Part shown: in pieces, positions 14,235 to 21,138 of the stretch
How the letters are laid out: every line of letters begins with the position of its first letter
How positions within the stretch are numbered: position 1 is the first letter of the stretch
IMG/VR virus record: IMGVR_UViG_3300023301_000079
Span: 1-27,032 of that record
Reading direction: 5' to 3' (one strand)
DNA: 27,032 nt
Origin: a virus
The notes under the pieces: model-generated
What the model saw: only the letters and a program-made list of their open reading frames with translations
Told to the model about the DNA's origin: nothing
The model's database searches: none
Made by a program: the position numbers and the translations under genes

Positions 14235-17075
14235 TTAAAGAAGCCATTTAATGGATTCTTGTTTTCCATCTATTTCCTGATGGTAAGGATTATCAGTTCC
14301 TTGTGAAAAGCCATAACCTCCTTGATATGATGTTCTGTTTACTTTTATACTACTTAAAGCATTTTTAGTAGCCTGTAATCCTTGTTGGTTTAATTTTAAA
14401 GCAGTATCTCTAATGTACATCCCTATACCAAAAGACATTACTAAGTCATCATTGTACCCACTTTGAGCCTCTGCTCGGTTATTCCTCCAAATAAAGGTTT
14501 TCATTTCTTCTATTAACCTTTTTGATTGAATAGTTACACCTTTATCACCAACATATTCTTGAAATTTACCTATAACCATAGGTCTAGTTCTAGAGGACAT
14601 TGTAAAACCTGCTACTCGTTTTGAATTATCTTGGTATTTGTCAAAATACGAATTGGCTGTTGGGGAATCACTCTTTTGTGAATAATAAAGGTTAGGGTAT
14701 TGTCTGTCTATAGCGACTTGTATTGTTGCCCAACCTATGTTAGCATTTTCTATTACTAACATTGCCTCATTATATTCTGTGGCTAGTCCTACTAATAAAT
14801 GACCAAATTCTTTTGTACCTAATTGTCCTTTATATTCAGCAACTTGCACATTATTTTCTACGTCAATTACGTGACAGGCCGAATTATCTTTACCATCTCC
14901 ACGGGCTACATCGGCTACAACAATATATTCTCTAGTGTAGTCAGGTGACTCCCAAACCCACAAATTTTTATCCGCCCCTCTTCGCTCCATAGGGTCCTTT
15001 ATAAATGATTTTTCATAATATTCTATATTTTCATTATAAAATACTATATCACCTGATGTACTGAAGTCACAATCACATTCTTGTGCCGCTAATCTAGGGT
15101 CACCTAATAGAGCATCTTGAGCATCTCTCCATATTTGGTCTCGTTCTGGGTGTACATACCAGGGTAATTTTATTGGTAAAAAGTCGTTTTCTCTATTTTC
15201 TGCTTTAACCCAGGTTTGATGGAACCAATTACCAGTTCCATAAGGTGTGGATAATACAATTGCCCCACCCCCTGTATTATGGTTCACTATGTTATTGGCA
15301 ATAAAAGAATGGGATGAGGGTATCTTTAAATCGTAGGTTTCAATTTCCTCATGTTCTTCTATAGATATTATCTCATTATAATAAACTTCGTCTAATAAAT
15401 TAAATTGATATTCTAATTCTTTATATTCAGGAAGAGAAGGATTACAATTTTTTAATAATTGTATTGTAGCCTGTTTAGATATATTTTTATTGTTCCTCCA
15501 TAAAAAACCTTCAATATTAGTGAATTTTCTATTCCACCCAGATAAACTATACCCACTTTTTTTAATAAGAGAACTAATTAATGGTGGGTTAATATTATTT
15601 AAATTAATACCACCCCAATCTTTTATATTTTCTAATAGAGTCTTGTTATTTTGTTTTCTTTCTAATTTAAATCCTATATTATCATAGAATTTTATGCTAT
15701 TTTCTTTATTTATGTCTAATCTATACCCCTCAGAATCTACAGATACCAGTTTGTTTTTCTTCCAATAGACTTTTTTAAACTTGGATTTAATCCCAAAATT
15801 TAAAAGCATTATGTGGATATCTAAAACTAGCTGTTTTGATGTAGAGACATAGGATATTCCTTTCTTATGAGCACACCCATCCCCATCAAAACAACCACTT
15901 AAAAATTGTATTTGTTCTTCTTTTGAAGATGCTAGTATATGTGAAGGGACTAATTTATTGGAAGCACCTGAGGGAATTTGGAGGAATTCTTTAAATAATT
16001 TATAGGTTATGTTGGATGATAAATTATAGTTAACTCTTCCCCCATATTTAAACCCTATGGATTCTAACCAATTTTGAAGGGGTTTATCCCCTGTTGCTAT
16101 ATTAATCCTACGTTTACCATAACTACCTTCAGCTACCCATAACCCAATCAAATATGCTAAATCTATATTGTTTAAACTCCAAGGTTTTGTGTTAAAATGT
16201 TCATTTTCATATTTTGGGTAAACAATGGGTTTACCAAAAGTATTTTGATTATAAACACACTTTATAGTATCCCCAGGTTTAAGGTGTTGGGTTTGAATCC
16301 ATTCCTCTTTTTGGGTTAGAAGTGGGTGTTCTTTGGTTGTTATTAAATGATTACCATCTTCAAACGAAATTTTATATGTTTGAGATTTTGGGGATTTATA
16401 AAAATGAGTGGTTTTTTCAATTTTGTTATCTCTATTGAATATTGAAATTTCTAGGTCATTAAATCCTTCTTGGGGGTCCTTATATAAATCCTTAATCCTA
16501 TATAAACCCTTAGATGTATAAACTATACTATTTTCCTCAATACAAGCTAGAGTTTGCTGTGCAGAAGCCCAAGTTTCAGCAATATTATCAATAAAGGCCG
16601 CTTCATCTATTATTAGCAAGGATACTGCCTCTGAACGTGCAGCATCTACATTAGAAGATTTTGCTTGGATTTTTGAACCGTTTGATAATCTAAGAGATAA
16701 TTTATTATTTTCTTCAGAATCTACTTTTAACCATGAAGGTAAGTTCTTCCACATAAATTGAACTTTAGTTACTAAGTTTCTTGCAGTTGCTTGTGTTGTT
16801 GCTAAGGCTAATATATTTTTATCCTTGTGAAAAGTCATTAACCAAAGAGAATAACCAGCAGATAGGGTTGATATACCTAATTGTCTAGATTTTAATATAG
16901 CGGTGTAATCGTGTTTTTGAAATAACGTTAGTACCTTTTCTTGGAAGGGAAATAAATTAAATTGTATGCGCCCACGTTGGGGGTGTTGTATATAACAATA
17001 TTTACGCATAAAATGTACAGGGTCTTTACAACAGCGAAGGTATTCTTGGCGTATTACTTGTTTTATATCTGACAT
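14235..17075 (-). CDS. gp17: Terminase large subunit (gp17-like) with in-frame intein
   Basis: This DNA-packaging motor cuts and pumps phage DNA into the head through the portal. The 946-residue product is an N-extein of 177 residues, a 423-residue intein (178-600) and a C-extein of 346. The joined exteins give 523 residues, near the family size. The ATPase has a Walker A-like SRQLGIST (63-70) and Walker B LLIIDEAA (153-160), with the coupling motif LSTPYGTG (608-615). The nuclease domain has VVADVARGDG (Asp722), LVIENANIG (Glu776) and YNDDLVMSFG (Asp876/877). No small terminase is seen next to it. The intein must splice out for activity, because it splits the ATPase between Walker B and the coupling motif. 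The gene starts 4 bases after the spanin-like gene. Confidence 0.96.
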   Translation of the reverse strand: MSDIKQVIRQEYLRCCKDPVHFMRKYCYIQHPQRGRIQFNLFPFQEKVLTLFQKHDYTAILKSRQLGISTLSAGYSLWLMTFHKDKNILALATTQATARNLVTKVQFMWKNLPSWLKVDSEENNKLSLRLSNGSKIQAKSSNVDAARSEAVSLLIIDEAAFIDNIAETWASAQQTLACIEENSIVYTSKGLYRIKDLYKDPQEGFNDLEISIFNRDNKIEKTTHFYKSPKSQTYKISFEDGNHLITTKEHPLLTQKEEWIQTQHLKPGDTIKCVYNQNTFGKPIVYPKYENEHFNTKPWSLNNIDLAYLIGLWVAEGSYGKRRINIATGDKPLQNWLESIGFKYGGRVNYNLSSNITYKLFKEFLQIPSGASNKLVPSHILASSKEEQIQFLSGCFDGDGCAHKKGISYVSTSKQLVLDIHIMLLNFGIKSKFKKVYWKKNKLVSVDSEGYRLDINKENSIKFYDNIGFKLERKQNNKTLLENIKDWGGINLNNINPPLISSLIKKSGYSLSGWNRKFTNIEGFLWRNNKNISKQATIQLLKNCNPSLPEYKELEYQFNLLDEVYYNEIISIEEHEEIETYDLKIPSSHSFIANNIVNHNTGGGAIVLSTPYGTGNWFHQTWVKAENRENDFLPIKLPWYVHPERDQIWRDAQDALLGDPRLAAQECDCDFSTSGDIVFYNENIEYYEKSFIKDPMERRGADKNLWVWESPDYTREYIVVADVARGDGKDNSACHVIDVENNVQVAEYKGQLGTKEFGHLLVGLATEYNEAMLVIENANIGWATIQVAIDRQYPNLYYSQKSDSPTANSYFDKYQDNSKRVAGFTMSSRTRPMVIGKFQEYVGDKGVTIQSKRLIEEMKTFIWRNNRAEAQSGYNDDLVMSFGIGMYIRDTALKLNQQGLQATKNALSSIKVNRTSYQGGYGFSQGTDNPYHQEIDGKQESIKWLL
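15276..16544 (-). mobile_element. Intein with LAGLIDADG homing endonuclease in terminase
   Basis: The intein begins with Cys178 (CIEENSIVYT) and ends with His-Asn (ANNIVNHN, Asn600); the first C-extein residue is Thr601. The splicing block B-like region is HLITTKEHPLLT (243-254). Two LAGLIDADG motifs are present: LIGLWVAEG (309-317, acidic residue Glu316) and LSGCFDGDG (392-400, Asp399). Both acidic residues are intact, so homing activity is likely retained. After the endonuclease a helical basic region (about 498-545, with ISSLIKKSGYSLSGWNRKF) may be an extra DNA-binding part. It is inserted in the most conserved ATPase region, the usual choice for inteins. Confidence 0.93.
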
Positions 17076-17079
17076 GCAG

Positions 17080-17484
17080 TTATTTTAATATAAAGATGGT
17101 ACCTATCACTGATATTATTCCGATTCCACCTATTAGTTTGGTTTGGATTTTTTGCTTTTTTAGGGATGTCTTTAATTGTAGATTTAAATCCTCAGAAAGT
17201 TTATTTTGCATTTGAAGATTTTGAGTTATAGATTCAAAATTAGTTACTTTAGAATTCAAAATACTAATAACACTATCTTTAAAAAATACCTTTGTTTCTA
17301 ATAAGGATACTTTACCATATACCAAAGATAATTCTTCTTTAAAACTGTCGCCTTGTATTAAATCTTTAATTACTAATCTTACTATAGGTTTTTTTAATTG
17401 TATCGTTGTACTGTCTGTAACGGTTTGTGAAAAACAATTTAAGCTCATCATCATTAAAAAAGTTAACAGAATTAATTTTTTCAT
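17080..17484 (-). CDS. Spanin-like exported protein with signal peptide and C-terminal membrane anchor
   Basis: This 134-residue protein has an N-terminal signal peptide (MKKLILLTFLMMMSLNCFSQ), either cut after Ser19 or lipid-modified at Cys17 (the lipobox is not canonical). A coiled-coil-like periplasmic region follows (about 45-110). A single C-terminal membrane segment is at 117-133 (LIGGIGIISVIGTIFIL). Signal at one end and membrane anchor at the other is the layout of unimolecular spanins, which fuse inner and outer membranes at lysis. It overlaps the upstream membrane protein by 119 bases in another frame, recalling Rz/Rz1 pairs. The Cys-Phe-Ser-Gln ending is typical of flavobacterial secreted proteins. 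Lysis function is inferred from topology and overlap, not from sequence similarity. Confidence 0.55.
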   Translation of the reverse strand: MKKLILLTFLMMMSLNCFSQTVTDSTTIQLKKPIVRLVIKDLIQGDSFKEELSLVYGKVSLLETKVFFKDSVISILNSKVTNFESITQNLQMQNKLSEDLNLQLKTSLKKQKIQTKLIGGIGIISVIGTIFILK

Positions 17485-17749
17485 TTGTTTGTTTTTTTAA
17501 AATAATAATATTTTTATTTTGAGTATTTATTTTTTGATCTAAATTTGATATTTGAATATTTAAAGTATCAATTTGAAAAGTTAGTTCGTCATTTATGTTA
17601 TGTAAGGAATCAACTTTTTTTTCTAGTTCTTTAATTTTAGTATTATATTCTTTAGTATATCCATTAGGATTTAATGTAAGAAGATATACTATATAAGAAC
17701 CAATAACTAAAATAAGTGCTATATATAAAAACCTTTCTTTTAATGGCAT
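17366..17749 (-). CDS. Small inner-membrane coiled-coil protein, Rz-like candidate
   Basis: This 127-residue protein has one N-terminal membrane segment (FLYIALILVIGSYIVYLLTL, about 7-26) followed by a long coiled coil (about 35-95, with EYNTKIKELEKKVDSLHNIN). That is the layout of an Rz-type inner-membrane spanin. Its start shares one base with the stop of the upstream gene (TAATG). Its last 119 bases overlap the signal-peptide protein in a different frame. Nothing like a holin or lysozyme is seen beside it, so the rest of the lysis set must be elsewhere. It could equally be a structural membrane protein. The pairing with its neighbour is the main evidence. Confidence 0.5.
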   Translation of the reverse strand: MPLKERFLYIALILVIGSYIVYLLTLNPNGYTKEYNTKIKELEKKVDSLHNINDELTFQIDTLNIQISNLDQKINTQNKNIIILKKQTNEKINSVNFFNDDELKLFFTNRYRQYNDTIKKTYSKISN

Positions 17750-18288
17750 TACATTTTCTTTTTAAATACTATACTTTCTAATTCCTTTTTTAATTTAGTT
17801 TTATCCTTTAAGGCTTTAACTAATTTTTCTTTTTCTTCACCTTCAGCACTAGAATATTTTTTAGCTAAAGATTTCATTTCTTGAGTTAATAAAGCAAGTT
17901 CGTCTTTTGCCTTATTAAAGCCCTTGTTAGCCTTAATATCAGATTTTTTAGGTTCAGCGTCCTCGTCTTCATTTTCATTTAAACCATAAGAACTAGCATT
18001 ATCTACAAACCCTTGAATGTATCCTTTTTTAAAAGATTGAAAATCGGGTTTATTTTGGAATTGACCCTTTACTGATTCAAAGGCGTTTTCTCCTGCTTCA
18101 TATCCCATTTCTTCTAGATCTGCTAACCCTATATTCATTTCCTCTATACCTGCTTCATCCTTAGCCTTTTTTAAGCCTTGAACTGCTACAGTTAAATCAT
18201 TAGTAGATTTTATTTCTTCTTCATTCCCCTCAGATAGTGAGGTTAAAATGTTTTCTTTAATATACTTTTTTAAGTCAGATTTTTTCAT
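17749..18288 (-). CDS. Acidic hypothetical protein (179 aa)
   Basis: The product is acidic in the N-terminal two thirds and becomes lysine-rich and helical at the end (ELALLTQEMKSLAKKYSSAE, then KALKDKTKLKKELESIV). Residues 58-94 have two Gly-Tyr-type blocks (LEEMGYEAGENAF and FKKGYIQGFVDNASSYG), which may be a repeated small helix. No membrane, signal or metal motif is seen. The start ATG at 18288 is supported by the ATATTTATAA box 15 bases upstream. Start and stop arrangement (TAATG) couples it to the spanin-like gene. I do not recognise the family. An internal head or assembly protein is possible from composition, but its position is away from the head genes. Confidence 0.62.
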   Translation of the reverse strand: MKKSDLKKYIKENILTSLSEGNEEEIKSTNDLTVAVQGLKKAKDEAGIEEMNIGLADLEEMGYEAGENAFESVKGQFQNKPDFQSFKKGYIQGFVDNASSYGLNENEDEDAEPKKSDIKANKGFNKAKDELALLTQEMKSLAKKYSSAEGEEKEKLVKALKDKTKLKKELESIVFKKKM

Positions 18289-18303
18289 TATAATTAAATT
18301 TTA

Positions 18304-18314
18304 TTATAAATATG
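18304..18314 (-). promoter_or_regulatory. Recurrent ATATTTATAA box before the 179-residue gene
   Basis: The coding strand reads CATATTTATAA, 15 bases before the ATG at 18288 and overlapping the last base of the gap after the kinase gene (stop at 18315). It could start the transcript running through spanin-like genes into terminase. Confidence 0.5.
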
Positions 18315-18863
18315 TTAAGATTGTATAAAATGTAAAAGTTGTAAGATTCGTTCTTCTGTAGACCCGGATAGTATTCCAAGTTTGTTGATTTTATGGTCGT
18401 GTTTCTTAATTAAATTTACAATTGTTGAATTTATTAAATCTCTATATTGTTCGTTTGTTTCTCTAATACCATTAAACTCAATAGGGATACCTTCAGGTGA
18501 AATATAAAAGATATAATCATACTCACTAATAAAATTACTGGCATAGGTTTCAAATAAATCCTTGTCTGATTGTTTTATTGATTTGGATTGGGAAGTAAAG
18601 GCCATAACATCAATAATAGTCCTATCTGTAATAATATTTTCATGCATCAACTCACTACACCTTTCAGCTAAAAATATTGTTTGCCCCTTTAACGTAGAAT
18701 CTGTATTTAACGGAATACCTAAGGACATTAAATGTTGACTTCGTTCTGTTGCAAAGGTATAATCTTTAAATTGCTCTAATTTTTTTAAAGAATTTACCAG
18801 AGAGGTTTTGCCAACACTCATGGTACCACATATTCCTATGCGATTTGTTTTTCTTTTTTCCAT
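18315..18863 (-). CDS. P-loop NTPase / kinase, NadR (AAA_28)-like
   Basis: This 182-residue protein has a clear Walker A loop GTMSVGKTS (13-21). A second family feature is HENIITDRTIIDVMAFTSQS (Asp80-Arg81), the DRT..D pattern of small-molecule kinases and the NadR-like AAA_28 group. YDYIFYISPEGIP (about 115-127) is the strand and loop that usually follows the core in these kinases. Such phage proteins probably phosphorylate a nucleotide or nucleoside-like substrate; the exact substrate cannot be read from sequence. It lies between a small conserved gene and the acidic 179-residue gene. A metabolic role rather than a structural one is likely. The family call is good, the substrate unknown. 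Confidence 0.78.
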   Translation of the reverse strand: MEKRKTNRIGICGTMSVGKTSLVNSLKKLEQFKDYTFATERSQHLMSLGIPLNTDSTLKGQTIFLAERCSELMHENIITDRTIIDVMAFTSQSKSIKQSDKDLFETYASNFISEYDYIFYISPEGIPIEFNGIRETNEQYRDLINSTIVNLIKKHDHKINKLGILSGSTEERILQLLHFIQS

Positions 18864-18867
18864 ATAA

Positions 18868-19134
18868 CTAATTTCTATAATCTGAAAGTGATGCTTTCAT
18901 AGATTGGTTTTTGTAGTAGGGTAGTCCTTCTCTTTGTTGTCTAGCTTCGTTCCATTCATCTTTAGTATGTTGAATACCGTATAAATAGTATTCAGCATTT
19001 TTTCTTTTACCTTCGGGTATAAGAGCGGGTCCTTCCCATTTATGAAGTTTACCATCCCAAACATACGCTATGGTACCATCTTCTTTTTTTAATTTTCTAC
19101 TCTGTGGGAATGGTGTCTTTTCTATTTTAGCCAT
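18868..19134 (-). CDS. Small conserved hypothetical protein (88 aa)
   Basis: The core is AYVWDGKLHKWEGPALIPEG (23-42) followed by KRKNAEYYLYGIQHTKDEWN. The pattern of W-DGK-H-EGPA-IP-G-EYY-YG resembles the short WDGK..H...GPA repeats common in phage and bacterial proteins of unknown function, related in look to MORN/YwqK-type repeats. It ends 4 bases before the kinase gene, so the two are probably one unit. An exact T4-type TATAAATA box lies 55 bases upstream of the ATG on the coding strand. No catalytic motif is evident. Confidence 0.65.
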   Translation of the reverse strand: MAKIEKTPFPQSRKLKKEDGTIAYVWDGKLHKWEGPALIPEGKRKNAEYYLYGIQHTKDEWNEARQQREGLPYYKNQSMKASLSDYRN

Positions 19135-19189
19135 GATATTATATTATTTGTAGTTAATATACGAAATTTAATTTAATTATCCAAATTTT

Positions 19190-19197
19190 TATTTATA
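19190..19197 (-). promoter_or_regulatory. TATAAATA, T4-type late promoter match
   Basis: The coding strand has an exact TATAAATA 55 bases before the ATG at 19134, in the 123-base gap after the FAD gene. TATAAATA is the T4 late-promoter consensus. In AT-rich DNA a chance match is possible. Confidence 0.4.
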
Positions 19198-19205
19198 TCT
19201 CTACT

Positions 19206-19213
19206 CAAAACTA
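19206..19213 (-). promoter_or_regulatory. Possible Bacteroidetes-type promoter (TAGTTTTG)
   Basis: The coding strand reads TAGTTTTG, matching the Bacteroidetes -7 pattern TAnnTTTG, 71 bases before the ATG at 19134. No good -33 TTTG at the usual spacing was found, so confidence is low. Confidence 0.2.
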
Positions 19214-19257
19214 TAGTGGGTATTATTGTTTATATTTACAATATTTTATAAACCTAA

Positions 19258-20553
19258 TTATATTAAATTACTAACACAATGAGCTCCCTGTGCTGCACTT
19301 ACTGCTATCCCCCTTGAACTTAAACTATCTCCAACAAAGTGTATATTGGGATAATCCACTAAAGATAGATCACTGTATTTAACTAAAACCTCTTCCGATA
19401 AAAACTTGACTTCTGGGATATATATCCCATAATCATCTCCAAATTCAAACACAACATTTAAATCTGCTATGAAATTAACTATATATTTAGCGTATTCCCC
19501 ATAAGATCGTTTAAATAAATCTAGACTATCTAATTCTAAAACATTTTGGGGGTTACCTTCGGCATTTAATGATGGTTTGCGAGTTTGATTTGGAGAGTAA
19601 TATAACCCCCTATAATTATTTTGACATTTGTCTACTAATTGTTTTTGAAATTCAAACGGATATTCTATCCCTTTAATTTCCATAATAATACCAAAGTTAT
19701 TCATATTATTAATCATATTCTCTTGTTTAAAACTATGACCGTTATATGATTTCATACCATATGTATTTTCTTCTGCTACATATGCACCGCCTGAATTAGT
19801 GCAAAAAGTTCGGAGAGATATTTTATCATTTGGTTTTTGGTATAATTTGAAATCATAGGATATATCTAACATTTTTTGAGTGTATTTTTGTGGTAATTCC
19901 ATTCTAACCCCAATTTGTACACTTTTTGGTTCTTTCTTTAAATTATATTTATCTATTAATTTTTGAGTTAAATCTATACCTGATTTTCCAGTGCCAAATA
20001 TTAATTTATCAAAAGTTACTTCAAAATCTTCGGTATATATTTTTTGTTGTTCAAAATCTATATCTTGCACACTAGTTTCCCATATAAATTTTACATCTTT
20101 TTCTACTAACCAATCATACCATTTTTTACCTAAATCATGTAAATAATTTGTTCCTATATGATAGGTAGGAGCCATTCTTAAATTAAAATAAGGACGTATA
20201 AATTCAGGTTCCTCTACAGGGTTAGAAAACATAACTTTTGATTTATCGGGGTGAAATCGTAATAATACTTCCCAAGTTTCATCTATAAGTTGAGTAGCTT
20301 TACCATCCCCAACATATTTAGATAGATGCCCCCCAATAGTATTATGTAAATAAACCCATTTCCCATCTGAAAAAAGTCCACACCCGGCGTATCCTTCCAT
20401 TACTTCTTCGGGTAATCTATTATAAGGGTCTTTGCCTTTATCTATAATAGTAATTAATTCTCCAGGATACCCGTTATCTATTAATTTTGTAGCAGCATTA
20501 ATTCCACTTACTCCACTTCCTACAATAACGATTTTGTTTTTTTTATTATTCAT
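19258..20553 (-). CDS. FAD-dependent dehydrogenase, COG2509-like (auxiliary metabolic gene)
   Basis: This 431-residue flavoprotein has an N-terminal dinucleotide fold (VIVGSGVSGINAATKL, Gly12/14/17; acidic strand end Asp38). Next comes GCGLFSDGKWV (57-67), matching the G..FSDGKL signature of uncharacterised FAD-dependent dehydrogenases. Other family marks are HIGTNYLHDLGKKWYDWLVE, IFGTGKSG, QIGVRMELP and LRTFCTNSGGAYVAEE. The C-terminal FAD contact is HFVGDSLSSRGIAVSAAQG (405-423). The substrate is unknown for this group. It has no obvious virion role and is set apart by a strong terminator upstream and its own leader, so it looks like an acquired metabolic gene. It is full length with no frameshift. 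Confidence 0.85.
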   Translation of the reverse strand: MNNKKNKIVIVGSGVSGINAATKLIDNGYPGELITIIDKGKDPYNRLPEEVMEGYAGCGLFSDGKWVYLHNTIGGHLSKYVGDGKATQLIDETWEVLLRFHPDKSKVMFSNPVEEPEFIRPYFNLRMAPTYHIGTNYLHDLGKKWYDWLVEKDVKFIWETSVQDIDFEQQKIYTEDFEVTFDKLIFGTGKSGIDLTQKLIDKYNLKKEPKSVQIGVRMELPQKYTQKMLDISYDFKLYQKPNDKISLRTFCTNSGGAYVAEENTYGMKSYNGHSFKQENMINNMNNFGIIMEIKGIEYPFEFQKQLVDKCQNNYRGLYYSPNQTRKPSLNAEGNPQNVLELDSLDLFKRSYGEYAKYIVNFIADLNVVFEFGDDYGIYIPEVKFLSEEVLVKYSDLSLVDYPNIHFVGDSLSSRGIAVSAAQGAHCVSNLI

Positions 20554-20626
20554 ATTTATATTTAAATCCCTGGTTTGTTTTTTGTCTTTTATTACTATCT
20601 TTTTACTAATATTGATACTTTATTTA

Positions 20627-20640
20627 TGTATTAATATACA
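20627..20640 (-). promoter_or_regulatory. Dyad TGTATTAATATACA before the FAD gene
   Basis: A 5-base inverted repeat around TAAT lies just after the upstream terminator's T run and 73 bases before the FAD-gene ATG. On the coding strand CATAAATA, one base from the T4 late consensus, overlaps it on the downstream side. It may be the promoter or operator of the FAD gene. Confidence 0.3.
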
Positions 20641-20673
20641 AAAAAAAATGACGCAATCCTAATAATTGCGTCA
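20641..20673 (-). terminator. Rho-independent terminator upstream of the FAD gene
   Basis: On the minus strand a perfect 9-bp stem (TGACGCAAT / ATTGCGTCA) with a 7-base loop is followed by eight T. It ends the transcript of the upstream acidic gene and isolates the FAD gene. Confidence 0.87.
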
Positions 20674-20755
20674 CAGATGCGTTTTTTTGAGTTTTGAAAT
20701 CGAATGGGCTATGAATCCATTCTATAAGTTTTTTTGTTTTTATTAATGTTTTTTG

Positions 20756-20857
20756 TTATTCATCACCAAAAGGAGTATATCCTTCTTCGGAACCATCATA
20801 TTCTTGAGGGCTTCGAAGTTGTTGTCCTGAGGTGTTGTAATAATATTCACCATCAAA
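20756..20857 (-). other. In-frame continuation past the TAG stop (33 codons)
   Basis: After the TAG at 20858-20860 the same frame stays open for 33 codons to TAA at 20756-20758. It begins FDGEYYYNTSGQQLRSPQEY and ends DGSEEGYTPFGDE. Its acidic, Tyr-rich composition matches the part before the stop (EEEYYPPSNSFE), so the two look like one 95-codon gene. It may be a recent nonsense change, programmed readthrough, or a sequence error. TAG is also used as the real stop of the capsid and HNH genes, so the phage has not simply reassigned TAG. Confidence 0.6.
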
Positions 20858-21043
20858 CTATTCGAAACTATTTGAGGGCGGGTAATATTCTTCTTCCATG
20901 TTAGAGGTATCAAATTCGTCATGCTCCTCATCATATTCAACTTCCCCTACTTGACCATAATCTAACTTATACTCTGTATCATTGGTTGTTTGGGTTGTAT
21001 TTTCTTCTGCCAAGTATTTTCTAAATGTATATAGTTCTTTCAT
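20858..21043 (-). CDS. Small acidic protein (61 aa), possibly truncated by TAG
   Basis: The product begins MKELYTFRKYLAEENTTQTT and continues with an Asp/Glu/Tyr-rich tail (YGQVGEVEYDEEHDEFD) to a TAG stop. The opening MKELY.FR.YLAE is a style often seen at the start of small phage virion-associated proteins in this kind of cluster. No fold or active site is evident. The frame continues past the stop for 33 more codons of similar composition. The leader holds four TTATTATTC-type repeats and a dyad-framed ATATTTATA core. A terminator follows downstream, so this gene ends a transcript. Function unknown. Confidence 0.6.
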   Translation of the reverse strand: MKELYTFRKYLAEENTTQTTNDTEYKLDYGQVGEVEYDEEHDEFDTSNMEEEYYPPSNSFE

Positions 21044-21044
21044 T

Positions 21045-21080
21045 TTATTATTCTTATTATTCTTATTATTCTTATTATTT
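21045..21080. repeat. Four 9-base repeats (TTATTATTC)
   Basis: Four tandem copies of TTATTATTC (the last ends in T) read on the plus strand just before the 61-residue gene. On the coding strand they give an A/G-rich leader (GAATAATAA units), which may serve as an A-rich ribosome-loading region or may vary in copy number. Confidence 0.85.
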
Positions 21081-21087
21081 TATTTCT

Positions 21088-21101
21088 CGTATAAATATAC
21101 G
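21088..21101 (-). promoter_or_regulatory. Dyad CGTATAAATATACG containing the recurrent box core
   Basis: Perfect 6-base inverted arms (CGTATA / TATACG) surround AA. The coding strand contains ATATTTATA, the core of the recurrent box. It lies 44 bases before the ATG at 21043. Confidence 0.4.
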
Positions 21102-21138
21102 AAAATTCTTCAACGTATCCAAATCTAATACCATATAT

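Noticed and set aside
20858-20860. Alternative genetic code with TAG as sense codon
   Set aside because: The capsid gene ends in TAG right before a terminator, and other late genes contain no internal TAG, so general reassignment does not fit.
20743-20940. Minus-strand 65-residue frame overlapping the acidic gene
   Set aside because: Composition (Met, Asn, Lys-rich, no pattern) looks like an off-frame shadow, while the frame through the TAG gives a coherent acidic protein.
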